Origin: Geobacter sp.
GTDB lineage: Bacteria > Desulfobacterota > Desulfuromonadia > Geobacterales > Geobacteraceae
Direction: 5' to 3'
Length of the DNA: 64,000 nt
Assembly: GCA_003314535.1 (NCBI GenBank)
Contig: POSG01000007.1
Span: 84,090-148,089 of the forward strand
In this document: positions 43,238 to 50,988 of the stretch, in pieces
Position numbering within the stretch: the first letter of the stretch is position 1
How the letters are laid out: each line of letters starts with the position of its first letter
Made by a program: the position numbers and the translations under genes
Notes under the pieces: model-generated
Told to the model about the DNA's origin: nothing
The model's database searches: none
The model's input: the letters and a program-made list of their open reading frames with translations, nothing else

Positions 43238-44626
43238 TCAATTCTGACTCTGCTCTTTCCCTCTATACAATCTCTCCCCATGCACGGAAGTCAGGTTGTA
43301 AAGACAGAACGGGATCATTTTACCATTGGGAGCGACAACGTGGATGCAGCAGTCACGGGTTCTCTCCAAATCAAGGCTCCAGGCATCCTGAAAGGCCATG
43401 CAGGAAACGGAAAGCATCCGCGTCTTTACCCGTTCCAGAAAACCATCGAGGGTATCGGTGCCCGTCTCGACGCCCGCGGAGTCGCGACAGCAACAGTCCT
43501 GAGCCGTCACGACGGGAGGGGCGGACCACTGCCTGGCCGTGAACGATACGGCATGCGCGTCTTTACCGTCAGACGAACAGCACCCCCCGGCACCATGCCC
43601 GGTAAGCGCCTGCAAACCACCTCCAGGTTTCGGAAGAAAGGTGCCATGGAAAGAACAGAGTGAGTTTTCCCACCCCGGAGGGCTGAAGTCTTCAACACGC
43701 ATCAGGCCGTCGGTCTGTTCCTGAATGAGACGCATCACGTCGGGCATGGTGAGGCGCTTGGTGTTTTCAGGAGTCTCCGGGCAGCGGCCGAAGTATCCCA
43801 CCGGCTGGAAATGCACACCACGAACCGCGGGTGACAGCTCCAGCGCCAGCTTGATAATGGAGCCAATATTATGGGTGTTGACACCGGGGACGAGAGTGGG
43901 CACCAGCACGACACCGATTCCGGCGTCAGCGCACCGTTCGATTGCACGCCGTTTCTCGGCATACAGGGGACGGCCCCTGAGGGTTTCGTAGATGCCGTCT
44001 TCCGTGCCATCGAACTGGAGAAAGATTGAAGCAACTCCGGCCTTACGCAGGACCGCAGCATAGGGTTTCTCCTCGGCAATGCGCAGTCCGTTGGTGTTCA
44101 CCTGAATGAACGGGAAGCCGAAAGAACGGCCCATTTCGATAATGGCCGGCAAATCGTCCCGCACCGTCGGTTCGCCCCCTGAAAGCTGAAGGATAATGTC
44201 CGGCCCACTGGTGCGCAGCACCCTCCGATAGGATTCGTCTATGACGGCAAGGTCAAGATCCCGTCCTGCTTCGAGGCCGGAATCGGCAAAACAGACCGGA
44301 CAGCGGAGGTTGCAGCGGGATGTGACTTCTATTACAGCGGTACAAGCATTTTTGCGGTGCGTCGGGCAGATGCCGCAGTCGAAAGGGCAGCCCTTCATGG
44401 TCGATGTCTGGCATCCTTCGGTACGGCTTGCGCCGGTTTTTCTTTTCCATCCCCGGAACTCCGGCCCGCTTCGCCAAATTATGGTGCTAAATTCGCCGTG
44501 TTCGGGACATCTTTTCACGAGAAATACGTCACTCCCGCGGATCACTCGTGACGCCGGGATCTTGCACAGACACAGGGGACAGAGGCTTTCCGTTTCAAAA
44601 ACATTCCCGCAATCGCAGCAATCCAT
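43238..44626 (-). CDS. Radical SAM protein adjacent to the grd operon
   Basis: A 462-residue radical SAM enzyme. The cluster motif is CNLRCPVC at Cys105, Cys109 and Cys112. The N-terminus is a cysteine-rich module (MDCCDCGNVFETESLCPLCL) followed by DVFLVKRCPEHGEFSTIIWR and KGCPFDCGICPTH. Then come LQLSGGEPTVRDDLP and HFQPVGYFGRC. The C-terminus (MLSVSCMAFQDAWSLDLERT, IPFCLYNL) recalls the Tes/MJ0619 group. I also recall a curated family called radical SAM (seleno)protein TrsS with a similar N-terminus, but cannot verify it here. The TGA stop is followed directly by TAA, so it is a true stop. GAGGTGAGGG supports ATG 44626. Confidence 0.75.
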   Translation of the reverse strand: MDCCDCGNVFETESLCPLCLCKIPASRVIRGSDVFLVKRCPEHGEFSTIIWRSGPEFRGWKRKTGASRTEGCQTSTMKGCPFDCGICPTHRKNACTAVIEVTSRCNLRCPVCFADSGLEAGRDLDLAVIDESYRRVLRTSGPDIILQLSGGEPTVRDDLPAIIEMGRSFGFPFIQVNTNGLRIAEEKPYAAVLRKAGVASIFLQFDGTEDGIYETLRGRPLYAEKRRAIERCADAGIGVVLVPTLVPGVNTHNIGSIIKLALELSPAVRGVHFQPVGYFGRCPETPENTKRLTMPDVMRLIQEQTDGLMRVEDFSPPGWENSLCSFHGTFLPKPGGGLQALTGHGAGGCCSSDGKDAHAVSFTARQWSAPPVVTAQDCCCRDSAGVETGTDTLDGFLERVKTRMLSVSCMAFQDAWSLDLERTRDCCIHVVAPNGKMIPFCLYNLTSVHGERLYRGKEQSQN

Positions 44627-44708
44627 TCCCTCACCTCGTTTCACGAACAGCAACAATCGTCTTTTTCAGCATTTCCCCTATTGAAAATTTTTTCAATTGA
44701 AAATCGAC

Positions 44709-44740
44709 TTACGTTATATATAAGACCAAACAACGTAAGG
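44709..44740. promoter_or_regulatory. Inverted repeat upstream of the radical SAM gene
   Basis: CTTACGTT (44709-44716) and AACGTAAG (44733-44740) are perfectly complementary halves 16 bases apart, about 85 bases before the radical SAM start. It resembles an operator for a dimeric repressor. A second palindrome, TTGAAAATTTTTTCAA, follows closer to the gene. Confidence 0.45.
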
Positions 44741-44807
44741 CAAGGTTTTTTGATTCCTGAACTGCAAGGTGTTTTTCCCGTCACCGGAACAAATTCCTGG
44801 CAATGAA

Positions 44808-44893
44808 AAGGGCCATATCCTTTTGGATATGGCCTTGGAAATTTGGCTTCCCATCGCGGACGGATCTGGGCACGGGGAAGAGCGTTTACCGTT
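44808..44893 (+). repeat. Hairpin-plus-tail repeat, copy 1 (after grd operon)
   Basis: A stem GGCCATATCC / GGATATGGCC around TTTT is followed by the conserved tail TTTGGCTTCCCATCGCGGAC, then GGATCTGGGCACGGGGAAGAG. CTTCCC pairs with GGGAAG within the tail. On the minus strand it lies about 65 bases past the grdA stop, so it probably also ends the grd operon transcript. Confidence 0.7.
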
Positions 44894-44958
44894 GCAACAA
44901 AACTCCATTATTAAGAAAACCCACGGAACCGCATGCAAACGGTTCCGTGAGCAGGGCA

Positions 44959-45435
44959 TCACAACTTGCTTCTGCTGTGCTGGTCGCGCATTTCAGCCAC
45001 TGATTTTGCCAGAGCAGAGGTATCGAGCACCATCTCCATCATGGCAACCTGCTCATCCCAGACGCACTGATCCGTTTCCGCCTTGATCTCTTCTTCAAAC
45101 ACGTGATACACAGGGAGTCCCAACGGGACTCCGGCCAATGGACCCGCAAAGGTCGGGTCGCCGGCTGTTACCGTCTCGGCATACAGCCCGGCCCCTTCGG
45201 GATCAGCGGAACCAAGCACCACGACCACGTTTTCCGCGCCGTATTTCCCGGCTGCGTCCATGATCCGCTGCTGGTTTTCCAGGTCCATTGCCCCTGCCGC
45301 CGTTCAGACAAAGCACTGCGTTGCCGAAAAAGCGACCTCGGCCCCGCTGCCGGCAAAGCAGGCCTCCATGGCAGGGCTGGGAACACCGTCCCGCTCTCCC
45401 AGGAGAATCAGTTTCTTGCCTGTCAATTTCCCCAT
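44959..45435 (-). CDS. grdA: Selenoprotein GrdA (glycine/sarcosine/betaine reductase component A)
   Basis: A 158-residue selenoprotein interrupted by an in-frame TGA at 45306-45304 (residue 44). The flanking residues, [21 protein letters not shown], match the canonical GrdA redox motif CxxU, with Sec at position 44 as in Eubacterium acidaminophilum. GrdA carries the carboxymethyl group on its selenium from component B to component C. A normal reading would end at the TGA; downstream the frame stays open and family-like ([42 protein letters not shown]) to the genuine stop at 44959. The start at 45435 gives [21 protein letters not shown] weak SECIS-like CTGG-AAAA-CCAG hairpin sits at 45271-45282. 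Last gene of the operon. Confidence 0.95.
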
Positions 45436-45521
45436 AATTTCCGTGCACCTCCTCTCTTTCCGTTAATTCTGCAAGCTGTTGTCAAGCTTCCTGAGTTAAA
45501 AACAGCCTCCGCAACAGTTTT

Positions 45522-45848
45522 TCAACAACCTGTCAGAAGCCGCTCCGCTCCGGCGCGGATCGCTTCGATGCTCACCTCGTCACCGGTGATCGTTTCCTTC
45601 CGTTCTCCTTTCAAATAGAAGAGGAACGTGGGAACGCTCATAACCTTGAGCGCGATGGCAAGCCGGCGATTCTCCATGACGTTGACCTTGCCGAACCTGA
45701 CCTTCTGCCCGTACTCCTCTGCCAGCGCCTCCACCTCAGGCATCAAGGCAAGGCAGGGGCCGCACTTGGGTCCCCAAAGGTCCACCACTACGGGTTGTTC
45801 ACTGTTCGCAACTTCAGCTTCGAAATTGTCCTTGTCGAAAACCAGCAT
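45522..45848 (-). CDS. trxA: Thioredoxin of the grd operon
   Basis: A 108-residue thioredoxin with a non-standard active site, WGPKCGPC (Cys29 and Cys32), instead of WCGPC. Glycine-reductase operons of Clostridia and Eubacterium carry similarly modified thioredoxins that re-reduce the GrdA mixed selenide-sulfide bond. AGGAGG supports ATG 45848. It lies between grdD and grdA; with trxB it forms the electron chain NADPH to TrxB to TrxA to GrdA. Confidence 0.95.
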   Translation of the reverse strand: MLVFDKDNFEAEVANSEQPVVVDLWGPKCGPCLALMPEVEALAEEYGQKVRFGKVNVMENRRLAIALKVMSVPTFLFYLKGERKETITGDEVSIEAIRAGAERLLTGC

Positions 45849-45872
45849 TATCTTTCCTCCTCCATGCATGAA

Positions 45873-47021
45873 CTAGAGAAAGCCGATCTTGCGCAGCGCC
45901 TCCTTCGATTCCTCCGCACGGCTTTCCGGAACCTTGATCACCGGCCCGGTGCAGCCCATTCCGGATTCCGCGTATATACCCGCTTTCCAGAGCGCTTTCA
46001 CGGCATCTTCTATGGCAAGCACGTCAATGCCATGGATCTCGGAGTCCGTGGGTTGCCAGGGAGGCGCGGCAACCTCTTCCCCGGCAGCGGGATTCGAAGC
46101 AAGGGCAGCGATAATCTCGTCAAGGCCCGCTCTTCCAGCAGCCTCCAGCTCGGCCTCGACGCGCCGCACAAGTCCTCCCCGGACGAGAGCCGCGGTGTAG
46201 CACAGCGCATTGGCTATGACCGGGGCGCCGGAAGCCCGGGAAACGATGCTCACGATCTTGCCCCACTTTTCGCCGACCGAGGGTCCGTACCCCCATCCCA
46301 GAGCTTCGTACCCGCCACCCGTGGTGTAAGCGGAAAAGAGCTTCATGAGCACATTGCCGGTGAGCGTGTCGCAGACGCAGACATCCGCGGCGCCGGCCAG
46401 CAGGTCGTTGCCCCGCAGGAGACAGCCGCCGTCGGCCCTGACGCTGTCGGCAAAATTGATGGAATAGCCGCTCTCCGCCATGCGCACGAGTGCCCGCTGC
46501 ACCGAGGCGCCGCCGTCCAGGTTGAGAACGCCGACCGTGGGCTTCTCCATGCCCAAGGCCTTGGCCACGGCAACGCCGTATATCGCGTTTCGCACCATGG
46601 CCTCGATCCGGGTGGCCGCCGACATGCCGGTGGTTGCCGCTATGAGCAATGGCCTCCCCATTGCCGGAGTCAGCACACGTCCGACAGTGGTCACCCCAAG
46701 GGGAAACGGGTAGTGGAGCGCCACGGCAGCGCTGAGGGAGCCGTCGGCAAGTGCCGATTCCATGGTGCTGACAATCTCCGCCTCGCCGCCTGGTGTTTCC
46801 AGCCACTGCACGCTGTCGTAGCCTGGCGCCCTGGGACCGATGGCAACCGCCTGGAGCCGGCAATCCAGCTCCAGGGCCAGCGCCGCCCCGCGCAGGAGTT
46901 CCTCCGTGCCGTGTTCGCTTCCCGACGCCATGAGGCCTACACGGACTTTCGGGCCGCCGGTGCGGGCCTGTTCCACCAGTTCCGCCAAGGCTTCACCGAT
47001 TATGTGGCGCTTGTCCTTCAT
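45873..47021 (-). CDS. grdD: Component C beta subunit GrdD
   Basis: A 382-residue GrdD. With GrdC it takes the acetyl group from carboxymethyl-selenol GrdA and releases acetyl phosphate. The C-terminal acetyl-carrying cysteine is present in AGIYAESGMGCTGPVIKVP (Cys357, close to Cys359 described for the clostridial protein). Other features are VGLMASGSEHGTEELLRGA and ADVCVCDTLTGNVLMKLFSA. The start at 47021 follows the grdC stop by ten bases. The intact cysteine argues that the acetyl-phosphate step works in this organism. Confidence 0.93.
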   Translation of the reverse strand: MKDKRHIIGEALAELVEQARTGGPKVRVGLMASGSEHGTEELLRGAALALELDCRLQAVAIGPRAPGYDSVQWLETPGGEAEIVSTMESALADGSLSAAVALHYPFPLGVTTVGRVLTPAMGRPLLIAATTGMSAATRIEAMVRNAIYGVAVAKALGMEKPTVGVLNLDGGASVQRALVRMAESGYSINFADSVRADGGCLLRGNDLLAGAADVCVCDTLTGNVLMKLFSAYTTGGGYEALGWGYGPSVGEKWGKIVSIVSRASGAPVIANALCYTAALVRGGLVRRVEAELEAAGRAGLDEIIAALASNPAAGEEVAAPPWQPTDSEIHGIDVLAIEDAVKALWKAGIYAESGMGCTGPVIKVPESRAEESKEALRKIGFL

Positions 47022-47031
47022 AATCCCCCCA

Positions 47032-48567
47032 TCATTCTGCGTTCCGCAGGGAATCGGCCAGATCAGCCAGGGCATCAAGCAGGACAGTCTTCACCTCGTC
47101 ACGGGTGAGGCTCCCGGCCTGTCCGCCCGCCGACGCTTCCACCAGGAACGACGCCCCGTCGGAGAGGCCGGTCATCCGGGCCAGGAAGAGGCTCCCCTTG
47201 CCGATGATCATGGCGCGCTTCATGTGGCCTGCGGCTATGGCGTCCACCGCATGGCCGAGAAAGGGTACTCCCGAAGGGATATGGCCCTGGGTGTGGGCAA
47301 AACCCACGAGCCCGTGGCTGGCAACGAAATCGGCGATGGCCGCCCGCTCCAGCTGCCCTTTCATGACCGCCAGGGCGGCAATCATTTTCGCGTTGGCCTC
47401 GGGAACGTCCCCGGCTCCGGCCGGAAGCGTGATCTCCGGGATCTGGAGCTCAGCCGCATACTTGTCCACATCGGCGAAGTCCAGACCCGCTTTCTGCAAG
47501 GGGTCCCACACCAGGGCGGTGGTCACGGCCTGGGGGGAAGCCCCGGCCCCCACCGAATGTTTGCCGAGGGCATCGAGGCGGATGACCGGGGCAGTTCCGT
47601 CATCGGGCGTGAGGAGCACCGCGAAATTGCCCAGGCAGCATTCCAGGGCCGGGTGCTCTTTTTTCACATGGTCGCGGGAGTTCATGAACAGCTTGGGCAA
47701 GGCCCCGCCCGCCAGCACGACCACGTTCCTGCGGGCGCCCGAAGCAACCAGGGACGCCCCGGTGATGAGCGCGTTGACCGGGGCGGCGCAGAAGGCGCGG
47801 ACATCGAGTCCGCTGGCATTGACGCAGCCGGCGATCTCGGCAATGGATTTTGCCAGGTTGCCGCCGCCCCGCTGGTTCATGTCACCGACCGCCTCTTCCG
47901 AGCACTCCACCAGGAAATCGACCTCTCCAGGCCCCATCCCCGCCTTCTTGAGCAGGTGGAGGAGCGCAAGGACGCTGCCCGCCTTGCAGGCCAGATTCTC
48001 CAGGATCACGTGAGAGGCAAGCGTTTCGTCCACTTCGTGGGCGCGCCGGCAGCACCCCACCACTTCGCCGGCGAAGAACAGGGGAAGTGCCCCCTTATTG
48101 GCGATCTCACCGCCGATATCGGCAGCAGCCCGCCCTGCCTTCAGGCGCTTCAGAACCTCGGCGTCGAGAACCGGGTGGACGAGGAGCTTTTCGCGAACGG
48201 ACTCTGCGAACCCTGTTTCGAGCCAGACCAGGTCGAAGACGTCACAGATGTCCAGCAGGCCGAGGAATTCGTCCTCTGGCATGATTTCCCCGTATTTCCC
48301 GAAGCGGGTCGGAGCATCCGCCAGGTTCGAGTGCCATGGCCGGGGCTGTTTCTCCAGCTGCCCGATGGTCATGGCGCCGATGTACGCCAGGTTCGGCGCA
48401 TAGCGGGCCGCGTCCCCGTAGGACTGGATGAACCTGGGCAGATCGGCGAGGAACCGGGAGTCCGGTTTGTCATGGCGTTCCAGGTATGGGGTCGTGCCGT
48501 AGTGGAAACCAAGCTCCGGGGTATGGTTGAGGCAATATGCGGTGCTTTTGATGGCTGCGTTAGGCAT
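47032..48567 (-). CDS. grdC: Component C alpha subunit GrdC
   Basis: A 511-residue thiolase-fold protein, the partner of GrdD. It begins MPNAAIKSTAYCLNHTPELG, parallel to clostridial GrdC (around 512 residues), and contains APNLAYIGAMTIGQLE, DFLVECSEEAVGDMNQRGGG, CVNASGLDVRAFCAAPVNAL and GFAHTQGHIPSGVPFLGHAVD, all family hallmarks. GAGGGAG precedes ATG 48567; longer frames add an unrelated tail. Acetyl phosphate made here can be turned into ATP by acetate kinase, which is how glycine reductase conserves energy. Confidence 0.94.
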   Translation of the reverse strand: MPNAAIKSTAYCLNHTPELGFHYGTTPYLERHDKPDSRFLADLPRFIQSYGDAARYAPNLAYIGAMTIGQLEKQPRPWHSNLADAPTRFGKYGEIMPEDEFLGLLDICDVFDLVWLETGFAESVREKLLVHPVLDAEVLKRLKAGRAAADIGGEIANKGALPLFFAGEVVGCCRRAHEVDETLASHVILENLACKAGSVLALLHLLKKAGMGPGEVDFLVECSEEAVGDMNQRGGGNLAKSIAEIAGCVNASGLDVRAFCAAPVNALITGASLVASGARRNVVVLAGGALPKLFMNSRDHVKKEHPALECCLGNFAVLLTPDDGTAPVIRLDALGKHSVGAGASPQAVTTALVWDPLQKAGLDFADVDKYAAELQIPEITLPAGAGDVPEANAKMIAALAVMKGQLERAAIADFVASHGLVGFAHTQGHIPSGVPFLGHAVDAIAAGHMKRAMIIGKGSLFLARMTGLSDGASFLVEASAGGQAGSLTRDEVKTVLLDALADLADSLRNAE

Positions 48568-48601
48568 AGAATCAATCTCCCTCACTTTTTTGCCGGATCG
48601 A

Positions 48602-49531
48602 TTACAGGTTTCCCAGGTATTTTTCCGCACTGAAGGCGGCGGTCGCCCCTTCCCCCACGGAAACCGAGACTTGCCGCAACCGTTTGCTGACCACGTCGCC
48701 GGCGGCAAAGATGCCGGGGACGTTTGTTTCCATTTCCGTGTTGACCAGGATAAACCCGTCCTTGTCAAGGGATACGATGCCATTCAGGAATTTCGAGCGG
48801 GGCTGGGTTCCCACGAAGATAAACACGCCGTCGGTGGCCATTTCCGAGATTTCGCCGCTCTTCACGTTCTTCAGGGTGACGCTCTCCACAAGCTCATCCC
48901 CGTTGATGCCGGTGACGACGGTGTCCCAGATGAACCTGATCCCGGGGTTTTCGAAAGCCCGTTCCTGGATAACCTTGGTGGCGCGCAGTTCGTTCCGCCG
49001 GTGGACGACGTTCACCTCGCGGCCGAACCGGGTCAGATAGATGGCCTCTTCAACAGCCATGTCTCCGCCGCCGACGACAGTGATCATGCAATCCTCGAAA
49101 AAGGCGCCGTCGCAGGTGGCACAGTAGGAGACCCCTTTCCCCCGAAGTTTGCCCTCTCCTTCCACTCCCAGCTTCCGCTCTTGAGCACCGGTCGTCACGA
49201 TGAGCGCCTTGCAGCGCATCTCTCCGTCCTTCAACCGGATGACCTTTTCGTCGGTATCCGGAAGAACTTCGACGGAACGCGCGGTATCCTTCACGATGTT
49301 CAGGCCGAACCTCTTGGCCTGCTCGGCCATTTTGCCGGCCAGTTCCGGCGCTTCGATCCCTTCCGGGAAGCCGGGATAGTTTTCCACCGTCTCGTAGGTC
49401 ATCATCTGGCCGCCGCAGGAGGCTCCTTCCAGCAGCACCACGTCCAGGCGGGACCGGGCGGCGTACATACCGGCGGTCAGCCCCGCGGGGCCGCCGCCGA
49501 GAATCACCAGGTCATGGTAAACAGATGCCAT
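48602..49531 (-). CDS. trxB: Thioredoxin reductase of the grd operon
   Basis: A 309-residue low-molecular-weight thioredoxin reductase. FAD loop GGGPAGLTAGMYAARS, redox site CATC in GVSYCATCDGAFFEDC, NADPH loop VVGGGDMAVEEAIYL and the phosphate-recognising VVHRRNELRATK, which favours NADPH. The C-terminal FAD loop is GIFAAGDVVSKRLRQVSVSVGEGATAA. The start ATG 49531 (GGAG upstream) gives MASVYHDLVILGGG. Placement between grdB and grdC ties it to GrdA reduction. Confidence 0.95.
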   Translation of the reverse strand: MASVYHDLVILGGGPAGLTAGMYAARSRLDVVLLEGASCGGQMMTYETVENYPGFPEGIEAPELAGKMAEQAKRFGLNIVKDTARSVEVLPDTDEKVIRLKDGEMRCKALIVTTGAQERKLGVEGEGKLRGKGVSYCATCDGAFFEDCMITVVGGGDMAVEEAIYLTRFGREVNVVHRRNELRATKVIQERAFENPGIRFIWDTVVTGINGDELVESVTLKNVKSGEISEMATDGVFIFVGTQPRSKFLNGIVSLDKDGFILVNTEMETNVPGIFAAGDVVSKRLRQVSVSVGEGATAAFSAEKYLGNL

Positions 49532-49625
49532 ACGTATCTCCATCCTTGCAGGACCTAGCCAAGCAATTGAAAGTCCTTTGGTTTCTGCCACTCTCAACTT
49601 CTCTCTTGTGGCATAAGTCGGAAAA

Positions 49626-50966
49626 TCAGCTGTCCACGGTAACCACGGTCGGGCCGTCCACTTCCTCTTGAAGCAACCCCAAGGCTTTCAGGATAAACTT
49701 GCGACGTAACTCTTTCTCTTTTTCAGCGTCCAGGGAAGGGTCTCCTACCGGATTCGGAACCGCCCGGCCCTGCACGATCCGGTTCACTCCCACCATCTGC
49801 GCGATGTTGGGGATGGCCGTGACCTGGACCACGGGGATGCCCATCTTTTCGAGGCTGGATGCGAGCGTTGCACCGCAACGCGTGGAGGACCCTCAAGTGG
49901 AGGTGAGAATGGCTCCGGCAATTGTCCCTCGTCTCAGTATCTCGGCTCCAATCTCTTCTCCGATTTCTCCGCACCTCTTGGTCACCGTGCAGTTGCCGCT
50001 GGTGGAAAAGAAGGTTCCGTGGAGCTTGCCGACCTTCCCTTCCTTCACCAGCTCACGCAGCACATCGTAAGGCACCAGGCGGTCAGGCCGGTTCAGGACG
50101 TGATCATTGAAATAACCCGCATGGGCCACCTCCCACGCCTGGAAGAGCTCCTCCATATCATACGCCCCCCACTTGAGGTTGCTTCTCGTGGCGAGCCCCG
50201 TAGGGTTGCCCTTCGGCACCAGGCCGCCATCGCTGATCAGGGCGATTTCGCACGTGCTCAGGTCCTTGATGGGCGGGGGCGGGGGCACTTTTTCAAAGAC
50301 CGGCGGGGTAACCTCGCTCTCGAACGGCTTTCCCTGCAGCTTGGCAAGCAGCTTTTCAACTGCCCGTTCCGCAATGCTCTTGTCGCACAGTTCGTTTCGC
50401 AGGAGATTGCGGGAAAAATAGTCGTATTCCGATGGCTTCGGCAGGTTTTCCCACGCCACCAGGTCCATCTCCCGTTCGCCGGACAGGAGCCTGAAGGCCA
50501 AGCGGGCCATCGTGTTCGCCAGTTCCGGTATCCCTCTGGCGATATTCGGGGCCTTGCAGATAAACGCGTACTTTCGATACAAATCCACGCCCGGATTCTC
50601 CTCGTTCATTGAGGTAATGACGGGAATCCCCAGTTGTGCGCCGACCTCCTTGCACATGGCGCCGCAGGCAACACCGTACCTCCCGCCGGCAAATGACGGG
50701 CCCGCGAAAAAGATGTCGGGCTTATATGACGCCACCAGCTTCGCGCCTTCCTTTGCGTTCCCGTCCACATTCCCCGCGAAGTAATCGTCGCCGCAGATCA
50801 CCGTGGCGACAATCTCAGCCCGGTCTCCGAGCGCCTTCTGCAGAGCCAGGCCGGGTCCCACGGGCCCGTCCTTGACCATGAAGCCGACGGTGGCCTTGTC
50901 TTCCCCGCCGACCTGCCCGAAAAACTGGTTGAGATAGTTGACCACTCTCAATTTTTTCTCGTCCAT
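49626..50966 (-). CDS. grdB: Selenoprotein GrdB-type component B subunit
   Basis: A 446-residue selenoprotein, with an in-frame TGA at 49895-49893 (residue 358). The reading before it ends AGAILTST and after it continues GSSTRCGATLASSLEKMGIP, VVQVTAIPNIAQMVGVNR and so on, to a stop at 49626, as in clostridial GrdB (Sec350). Component B selenoproteins cleave the carbon-nitrogen bond of glycine, sarcosine or betaine. The canonical motif I recall is UxxCxxC; here it is UxxSxxC. A hairpin with a 7-bp perfect stem begins 11 bases after the UGA (49865-49881). The GrdE homologue precedes it by 22 bases. Which amine is the substrate cannot be read from sequence. Confidence 0.93.
49865..49881 (-). promoter_or_regulatory. 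SECIS-like hairpin after the grdB UGA
   Basis: On the minus strand GCGTTGC pairs with GCAACGC around a GGT loop. The stem starts 12 bases after the UGA codon, the position of bacterial SelB-binding SECIS hairpins. Confidence 0.8.
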
Positions 50967-50988
50967 GCCTCACTCCTTCCTTAAGAAC

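Noticed and set aside
43238..43240. TGA at the end of the radical SAM gene as a selenocysteine codon
   Set aside because: It is followed directly by TAA, and the protein already has its expected C-terminal motif.
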